Assembly: GCA_031278655.1 (NCBI GenBank) | Contig: JAITJZ010000088.1 | Span: 1-54,026 of the forward strand | Direction of reading: 5' to 3' | Length of the DNA: 54,026 bases | From: Bifidobacteriaceae bacterium | GTDB taxonomy: Bacteria; Actinomycetota; Actinomycetes; Actinomycetales; WQXJ01 | Shown: piece by piece, positions 50,905 to 54,026 of the stretch | How positions within the stretch are numbered: the stretch's first letter is position 1 | How the letters are laid out: each line of letters starts with the position of its first letter | Position numbers and translations under genes: made by a program | The notes under the pieces: generated by a model | Database searches by the model: none | What the model saw: the letters and a program-made list of their open reading frames with translations, nothing else | What the model was told of the DNA's origin: nothing

Positions 50905-52098
50905 TCAGGTTTCCTGGGTGGGCGGGTCGGGAATCGGGCCCGTCTGGTCCGGCTGGGCGAGCCAGTCGGCGGCCGCGCCCGAGGCGGGCTGGTCCGGCTG
51001 GGCGGTCAGGCCCAAGTCTGGCGCTGGTTGGGCCGGCGCCTGCTGGGCTGAGTCCGGCGCGGCCGCCTGCGGCGGATAGCTCGGCGCGGGCACGGCGGCT
51101 GGCGGGTAGGCGCCGCCCCCGGGCGGCGCCCCGGGCGGCGGGGAGTCTCCGAGTCCAACCCAGGCCTGCAGGCTGCGCTCCCCGGGCGGCGCCCCGGGCG
51201 GCGGCCCCATCGGTCGGCCCGGCTCGGGCCGGTTGCGCAAGCTCTTGATGCTGGCAGCCGCGGCCACCATGGCCGCCGTCTCGCAGACCAGGCCCAGCAG
51301 GTCGACCAGACTTACGAGGTTGCCGTACCGAACTGTCTGCCAGATGGTCATCAGGATGGACAGCCCGCCGATGATGGCGGCGATGGCCAGCGCCGGGGCC
51401 GCGCCCTTGCTGGCCCTTCTGGCGCCCAGGCACCACAGAATAATGAGCAACGCCCACAGCAGGGGATAGACGAACAGTAGGAGCACGACCTGGACGCGGC
51501 TGAACAGCGGCCAATCCGCGAAGTACTCGAGGTTCGCGTTCAGGGACGCCAAGTACCATCCCGTGATGATCCAGTGGGACAGCGCCACGAAGCCGATGGG
51601 CAGCGCCAGCAGCGCTGCCGCCTGCCGGTTGGACGTGGCGAAAGCCAGGATGGCGAACAGCACCATGCCGAGCACGGCCACCAGCTCGGACAGCATGAAC
51701 GGCCAGTTTTCCGCGAAGCTCCAGAGTCCGCTGAGCCCGTACCAGTAGCCCCCGATGGCGTTGTCGATGATTGATATCAGCACGGCCACCGCCATGATGC
51801 TCCCGGCGGCGATCATGCCGCCGCGGCCGCCGCCGCCCGCCGGTGGTGGGACAGGCGCCCGCCGCGCCGGCGGATAACCAGGCGGCGGGTAACCGGGCGG
51901 CGGGTAACCAGGCGGTGGATAGCCGGGAGGGGCGCCGTATTGGGGCCGGGGCGGCGCGTAGACCGGGCGCGAATAGGGGGCGGGCGGCGCTGGTGCGGGC
52001 GGCGCCGGGGCGGGCGGCGCGGGCGCCAGGTCCGCGCCGCAGTTGGCGCAGAAGCGCGCGCCTTGGCGCACAGCGGCTCCACATCGTTGACAGAACAT
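50905..52098 (-). CDS. Zinc-ribbon, proline-rich membrane protein
   Basis: 397 aa. An N-terminal zinc ribbon 'MFCQRCGAAVRQGARFCANCG' (CxxC...CxxC) is followed by a Pro/Tyr/Gly repeat ('PPGYPPPGYPPPGYPPPGY'), about five transmembrane helices and a second Pro/Ala/Gln-rich cytoplasmic tail. This architecture is common in actinobacteria without an assigned function. AGGAGG sits upstream of the ATG. The Pro tracts are encoded by repeated DNA blocks (CCGGGCGGCGCC near 51116-51200, GGCGGGTAACC near 51893-51915). Confidence 0.8.
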   Translation of the reverse strand: MFCQRCGAAVRQGARFCANCGADLAPAPPAPAPPAPAPPAPYSRPVYAPPRPQYGAPPGYPPPGYPPPGYPPPGYPPARRAPVPPPAGGGGRGGMIAAGSIMAVAVLISIIDNAIGGYWYGLSGLWSFAENWPFMLSELVAVLGMVLFAILAFATSNRQAAALLALPIGFVALSHWIITGWYLASLNANLEYFADWPLFSRVQVVLLLFVYPLLWALLIILWCLGARRASKGAAPALAIAAIIGGLSILMTIWQTVRYGNLVSLVDLLGLVCETAAMVAAAASIKSLRNRPEPGRPMGPPPGAPPGERSLQAWVGLGDSPPPGAPPGGGAYPPAAVPAPSYPPQAAAPDSAQQAPAQPAPDLGLTAQPDQPASGAAADWLAQPDQTGPIPDPPTQET

Positions 52099-52850
52099 GG
52101 CTGACCTCCTATTGGATGCGGCCCGGTCGAGTTGGTGCGCCGCTGCCGCGTCTGAACCTACCGAACACCCCAGCGCTGGTCAATGGGCGCCAGCAGAGAC
52201 GTCGGGACGCGGGCGCCTGGCCCCTGTTGCGCTGGGACGGGGAAGCGCGCCGCTCCGAATCGAAATGTCAAGTAAAAAAATGTTTCACGGGCCGCTCGGC
52301 CTGCGCGCACTGGGGTAGCGCCACGTCGGCCGCGCGTCCAGGGACCAATGGACGGGCGGGCCCGCCCCCGCCGCCGGACGGCGAATCCAGACGGGCGCGG
52401 TCAGCGCCGACGGACCGTCCGGCCCATGGTAGAAGGGGAAAGATTGGGGCAGTTGGCGCCGCCCGGCGGCGTTCTGGCGCTGGCGCAAAGGGCGGGCGCC
52501 AGCCGGAGGCGGCCAGGAGGCGCCGGACCCGAAGGGCGGGCGCGGGCGGAACTCGCCAAGCGCGGGCCGGGCGGCCGTTAGGCCCTGGGCAGGGCCCAAT
52601 CAGATGCCTAAAGGGCGCCTGAGCGGCACCCCGGCGGCGCCTGCTGCCGCCGGGGATTCAAGGGTCCTCTGGCGCCGTTCGGCGCCGGGCGAGCGCGATC
52701 AGAGTCAGAGCTGAGTAGTTCCACTGACATGACTTGGACAGATCCTTCCTGGCCCGCAGGCGTGTCGGCAGAGTAAAAAGCCGTTGGCCACTCGCCCCTT
52801 TGACCGGGCGGTCGGGCCCTCTCCGGAGGAGTCAAGCGAAGGAGCTGCTC
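52099..52850. other. Long spacer before the ThiF-like gene
   Basis: 752 bases with no gene I can support; frames here are Arg/Pro/Gly low complexity. An AT-rich island (AAGTAAAAAAATG, around 52268) stands out and could hold a promoter. Two stable hairpins lie at 52629-52655 (CCCCGGCGGC/GCCGCCGGGG) and 52672-52687 (GGCGCC-GTTC-GGCGCC). Confidence 0.5.
52629..52655 (+). terminator. Strong GC hairpin
   Basis: CCCCGGCGGC and GCCGCCGGGG form a perfect 10-bp stem around a seven-base loop. No obvious gene ends here on the plus strand, so attenuator, small-RNA terminator or chance are all open. Confidence 0.4.
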
Positions 52851-53933
52851 ATGAAATTGAAGAACGGATTGCGGGTGCTGTGGCGCAACCAGCATGAAAT
52901 CCAAATCGGCTCAGATCCAAGACTCGCCCGAACCTTCTGGATCGAACACCCACGCGAGTTCGATGTCATCCAGTTGCTCGAGACCGACCGCACGGCCGCG
53001 CAACTCCGTCGCCAATTGGCCGCCGCCGGCGGCCGCAGGGAGCGGATCGACCAGCTCCTGCGCGAAATCCGCGACGCCGGGCTGATGAACACCACCAATC
53101 ACGTCACCACCGCTGAGATGCAGGTGCCACCGACCCGCCGCGACCTGCTCGCGGCCGAGGCCGAGACCCGCTCCCTGATCGAGGACGACGGCTGGCAGAC
53201 CCTGGCTCAGAGGGTCAACCAGCGCGTCAGCATCTACGGCTTGGGGCGCACCGGCGCCCACACCGCCGTCGCGCTGGCCACATCCGGCGTCGGCCTGCTC
53301 CAACTGATCGACTCGCGCCCGGTGCGCCAGCGCGACCGGGGCCCAATCTACAGCCGCGAGAGCATCGGCCAGCCGCGGGCCGAGGCGCTGGCCGAGTTCA
53401 TCCAACGTCAGGACTTGGACTGCGAGACTCGCACGCATGGCCGTTTGTCCAGGCCAGACGTGGCTGTGATGGTCGGGGAGGAAGTCGCCGACCCGGCCCG
53501 GGCGGCATTCTTGTCCTCGCACTCGATCAAGCATTTGTCGGTGGTCACGGCCGAGTTGTCGATCACTTGCGGGCCGTGGGTGCCGGAGAGGTCCGGGCCC
53601 TGCCTGAGATGCCAACGCCTCTGGGCGGTTGAGAATGACCCCTGTTGGCCCGGCCTCGCCACCCAACGTTTCACCAGGTCAGCGGTGGCCGCCCGGGGCG
53701 AGGACCCGAATCTGGCGGCGATGGCCGGCCACTTGGCCGCCACCCAGGTGTTGGAGGGGCTGGCGGGGCGCCGCCCGCCCACGCTGGCGCACACCGTCAC
53801 CGTCTCCCTGCCCGCCTACGAGCTGGAATGGGAGGAGATCGCCACCCACCCGAAATGCAAGTCGCACGATCCGCGCCCGTCGCGCACTGTCTGCTGGAAG
53901 CCGCCGCCGAATCTCCCCCTGCCGCCGACCTGA
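52851..53933 (+). CDS. ThiF/E1-like (TOMM cyclodehydratase-type) protein
   Basis: 360 aa. The first ~115 residues resemble the small leader-peptide/PqqD-like winged domain seen in such proteins ('IEHPREFDVIQLLETDRTAAQLRRQLAAAGG'), followed by a Rossmann adenylating domain starting 'VSIYGLGRTGAHTAVALATSGVGLLQLIDSRPV'. Cysteines 'CGPWVPERSGPCLRCQRLW' and 'HPKCKSH' may bind zinc. The ATG at 52851 with AAGGAG six bases upstream was chosen over the track start. Actinobacteria often carry such a lone gene annotated as a TOMM leader-binding protein, without precursor or YcaO genes; none is visible here either. The function is unknown. Confidence 0.75.
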   Translation: MKLKNGLRVLWRNQHEIQIGSDPRLARTFWIEHPREFDVIQLLETDRTAAQLRRQLAAAGGRRERIDQLLREIRDAGLMNTTNHVTTAEMQVPPTRRDLLAAEAETRSLIEDDGWQTLAQRVNQRVSIYGLGRTGAHTAVALATSGVGLLQLIDSRPVRQRDRGPIYSRESIGQPRAEALAEFIQRQDLDCETRTHGRLSRPDVAVMVGEEVADPARAAFLSSHSIKHLSVVTAELSITCGPWVPERSGPCLRCQRLWAVENDPCWPGLATQRFTRSAVAARGEDPNLAAMAGHLAATQVLEGLAGRRPPTLAHTVTVSLPAYELEWEEIATHPKCKSHDPRPSRTVCWKPPPNLPLPPT

Positions 53934-53973
53934 AAGCCAGCCGCGGTGGGGCAAACTGGGTCTATCCGTACCA

Positions 53974-54026
53974 GTGACCGATGCCGTCGCCCCGGAGGCG
54001 AGGGCTTGGGAGGTCAAGCAGGCGGG
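53974..54026 (+). CDS. Start of a further gene, truncated by the window
   Basis: A GTG at 53974 opens a frame 'MTDAVAPEARAWEVKQA' that runs off the window end 40 nt after the ThiF-like stop. Too short to identify. In relatives a small M48-type metallopeptidase gene is sometimes next, which is compatible but not shown. Confidence 0.35.
   Translation, partial: MTDAVAPEARAWEVKQA

Noticed and set aside
52285-52599. 104-aa minus-strand ORF and 52608-52904 (-) in the spacer before the ThiF-like gene
   Set aside because: Pro/Arg/Gly/Ala low complexity with no ribosome binding site; kept only as unexplained spacer.
1-54026. tRNA, rRNA, CRISPR arrays, insertion sequences, integrase or prophage genes
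   Set aside because: I looked for T-loop-like GGTTCGA patterns, regular direct-repeat arrays and transposase motifs and saw none that hold up.

Overview
The window is a single high-GC chromosomal segment (roughly 70% G+C by eye) from a member of the Actinomycetota. The evidence is the gene order rpsB-tsf-pyrH-frr-cdsA-rlmN-DivIVA-domain gene, the rpsO-pnp-M16 peptidase-dapB neighbourhood, a DUF6350 membrane protein near purN, an EF-G2-like factor, frequent GTG starts, and several promoters whose -10 box lies 6-7 nt before the start codon. I cannot name a genus. No rRNA, tRNA, insertion sequence, integrase, prophage or CRISPR array was seen.

Layout. 0.5-6.5 kb: translation and lipid block (S2, EF-Ts, UMP kinase, RRF, CdsA, RlmN, a protein with four DivIVA-type motifs). 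cdsA carries an in-frame TAG ahead of its signature motif. 6.7-8.2 kb: DASS/SLC13 anion transporter. 8.7-15.3 kb: sugar ABC importer (binding lipoprotein plus two permeases, no ATPase), a cytoplasmic GH3 glycosidase and a LacI regulator, which together look like an oligosaccharide-utilisation operon. 15.5-25.2 kb: rpsO, pnp, M16 protease, two unrecognised secreted or membrane-anchored proteins on the minus strand, dapB and a DinG-type helicase. 25.5-36.1 kb: a leaderless lipoprotein gene, EF-G2, cydDC, DUF6350, a ferrochelatase of proteobacterial sequence type, a Pro-rich membrane protein and purN. 36.4-45.4 kb: AztD zinc chaperone behind a Zur-like box, a large AcrB-like RND pump divergent from a MarR regulator, and a TetR-MmpL pair. 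45.8-50.9 kb: L-arabinose catabolism (LacI-type regulator, araDA on the minus strand, divergent araB) with a perfect LacI-type operator between araD and araB. 50.9-54.0 kb: zinc-ribbon Pro-rich membrane protein, a ThiF/E1-like protein and the start of one further gene.

How it fits together. The GH3/ABC locus and the arabinose locus suggest growth on plant-type oligosaccharides and pentoses. The 36-45 kb region is an export and metal-handling block in which each transporter has its own local regulator.

Beyond the genes, several short sequence families stand out: (i) the palindrome TTAGCGCTAA, at the araB/araD operator but also inside three coding sequences; (ii) a dispersed motif (AGAC)GGCATCGGGC concentrated between genes; (iii) a 62-bp unit with two long palindromes, present twice between dapB and the secreted-protein pair; (iv) a long hairpin element with CCGGTCAAGTT/AACTTGACCGG arms at three places; and (v) probable leaderless promoters at about six genes. 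The most striking single observations are the interrupted cdsA, the atypical ferrochelatase, the uncharacterised secreted pair behind the four palindromes, and the orphan Zur-box/aztD unit.
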